DNA of 6,582 nucleotides from RHKX01 sp035695265. Its GTDB lineage: Bacteria > Actinomycetota > Thermoleophilia > Solirubrobacterales > 70-9. Where the stretch lies: contig DASSEM010000257.1 of the NCBI GenBank assembly GCA_035695265.1, forward strand, positions 1 through 6,582, given 5' to 3'. Of the stretch, positions 5,826 to 6,582 are shown piece by piece (position 1 is the stretch's first letter; each line of letters opens with the position of its first letter). The notes beneath the pieces are model-generated. The model was not told where the DNA came from. It made no database searches and saw only the letters and a program-made list of their open reading frames with translations. A program made the position numbers and the translations under genes.

Positions 5826-6215
5826 GTGGGTGAGCTGATCCACACCTGCTACCGGATCCTCGATCCGGAGGCCTCGGTCGCCTTCTACGAGAAGCTCGGG
5901 TTCGAGGTGCTGCGCAGGATGCCGATCCGCGACGAGGCGACCAACATCTTCATGGGCCTGCCGGGCGACGGTGCCCGGCTCGAGCTGACCCACAACCACG
6001 ACGTCACCGAGCCCTACGAGATCGGCACCGGCTACGGCCACATCGCGATCACCGTCGATGACCTCGACGGCACCCTCACCCGGCTCGCCGACCTCGGCAT
6101 CGAGCCCGAGCGCCCTCCCTACCAGGTTCGCGAGGGCGGCTCCCGGCTCTGCTTCGTGCGCGACCCCGACGATTACCGGATCGAGCTGATCGAGGCGAAC
6201 CCGGCCGCCGGCTGA
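5826..6215 (+). CDS. gloA: Glyoxalase I (lactoylglutathione lyase, GloA type; VOC superfamily)
   Basis: This enzyme isomerises the hemithioacetal of methylglyoxal and a thiol to a lactoyl-thioester, detoxifying methylglyoxal in the cytoplasm. Its 129 aa compare with 135 for E. coli GloA. It has two beta-alpha-beta-beta-beta modules and all four metal ligands: His6 (ELIHTCYR), Glu53 (RLELTHNH), His72 (GYGHIAITVDDL) and Glu120 (YRIELIE). Motifs such as YEIGTGYGHIAI and FVRDPDDYRIELIE match GloA closely, and the short form suggests the Ni/Co-dependent class. Most actinobacteria use mycothiol, not glutathione, so the true thiol cofactor is open. Start GTG 5826 is fixed by the family N-terminus, where His6 must be included. 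The same frame stays open far upstream to about 4494, but that part is antisense-like shadow within the NlpC/P60 gene, not protein. It converges with the acyltransferase gene; the stop codons are seven bases apart. Confidence 0.94.
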   Translation: MGELIHTCYRILDPEASVAFYEKLGFEVLRRMPIRDEATNIFMGLPGDGARLELTHNHDVTEPYEIGTGYGHIAITVDDLDGTLTRLADLGIEPERPPYQVREGGSRLCFVRDPDDYRIELIEANPAAG

Positions 6216-6233
6216 CGCGTCGTCAGGCCGGCG
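6206..6233. terminator. Bidirectional terminator hairpin spanning both convergent stop codons
   Basis: Twelve base pairs form between 6206-6217 and 6221-6233, interrupted only by a bulged G6227, around a CGT loop. The inner half is CTGACG (6212-6217) with CGTCAG (6221-6226); the outer half is CGCCGG (6206-6211) with CCGGCG (6228-6233). The glyoxalase stop TGA (6213-6215) and the acyltransferase stop (6223-6225, minus strand) pair with each other inside the stem. On the plus-strand side CCTTCTCCGTT follows, a modest pyrimidine tail; the minus-strand side has no U-tract. Confidence 0.7.
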
Positions 6234-6582
6234 CCTTCTCCGTTGCCGTTCCGGTCGGCTCGGCCCGCGGGACCGGCGTCGTCCGCGCCTTGAGCCGCAG
6301 GGCGGGCACCTCGATCAGTCGATAGGTGACGACCGAGAGGGCGACCGTGAGCACGAACAGGACCGCGGTGTTGAGCGCGAGGCCGGCGGGGCCCGCGGCC
6401 ACGAGTCCGTGGTCGCGGAGCCAGTAGATGACCGGCTCGTGCCAGAGGAAGAGGCTGTAGGAGACGAGCCCGAGGGCAACCGCGCCCGGGGCCTCGAGGC
6501 CACGGGCGGTCCGCGAGACGCCGCCGCCCGCGGCGGGCATGACGACCAGGGCGAGCCCGATCGCGGCGACGAGCGCGATTGC
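6223..6582 (-). CDS. Acyltransferase family 3 (OafA-like) membrane protein, C-terminal part; runs off right edge
   Basis: This is the end of an integral membrane O-acyltransferase of the AT3 family (PF01757 type), whose members acetylate or otherwise acylate surface sugars and other exported substrates. The frame is open to base 6582, so the start lies outside the window; 119 C-terminal residues are visible, against 350-400 or more for the whole family. Hydrophobic segments fall at about visible residues 1-16, 34-54 and 61-86. The family's C-terminal signatures are present: SYSLFLWHEP (41-50) and TYRLIEVPALRLK (86-98), followed by a short polar tail. The internal ATG whose A is base 6540 is not the start, because the hydrophobic helix upstream continues in frame (ALVAAIGLALVVM-like) to the edge. 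The catalytic His of the N-terminal part is not in view. Substrate unknown; a link to the neighbouring wall hydrolases is possible but not shown. Confidence 0.85.
   Translation of the reverse strand, partial: AIALVAAIGLALVVMPAAGGGVSRTARGLEAPGAVALGLVSYSLFLWHEPVIYWLRDHGLVAAGPAGLALNTAVLFVLTVALSVVTYRLIEVPALRLKARTTPVPRAEPTGTATEKAPA

Overview
The window is GC-rich throughout (roughly 70%), with strong G/C preference at third codon positions and frequent GTG/TTG starts. The gene content points to a high-GC actinobacterium. The fadA2-fabG4-maoC lipid genes resemble those of mycobacteria, while the FlgD-like plus M23 hydrolase and the general style suggest Thermoleophilia/Solirubrobacterales. The class-level placement is inference, not something the sequence proves.

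Layout: (1) Positions 2-3361 hold three co-directional, tightly packed lipid genes: the 3' part of a FadI/FadA2-type thiolase, a two-domain FabG4-type 3-ketoacyl reductase, and an HtdX-type MaoC dehydratase. Together they can interconvert 3-ketoacyl, (R)-3-hydroxyacyl and trans-2-enoyl thioesters. This is the same gene set as Rv0243/Rv0242c/Rv0241c of Mycobacterium tuberculosis, but here all on one strand. (2) Positions 3362-3491 are a non-coding spacer with two hairpins and a Shine-Dalgarno sequence. (3) Positions 3492-5799 hold two exported cell-wall hydrolases in tandem: an M23 metallopeptidase with an Ig-like FlgD-type domain, and a coiled-coil NlpC/P60 endopeptidase of PcsB/CwlO/RipC-like architecture. 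They are separated by a 124-bp spacer with a hairpin and a probable promoter. (4) Positions 5826-6215 hold a GloA-type glyoxalase I, probably read from a leaderless transcript. (5) Converging on it from the minus strand is the C-terminal end of an acyltransferase-3 family membrane protein that runs off the right edge.

I see no mobile element, CRISPR array, tRNA/rRNA gene or phage gene. No clearly new biological system is visible. The most interesting signals are non-coding: a related GTTAGCG / CGCTnnC element in front of both wall-hydrolase genes, and a 12-bp hairpin that contains both stop codons of the convergent pair at the right end.
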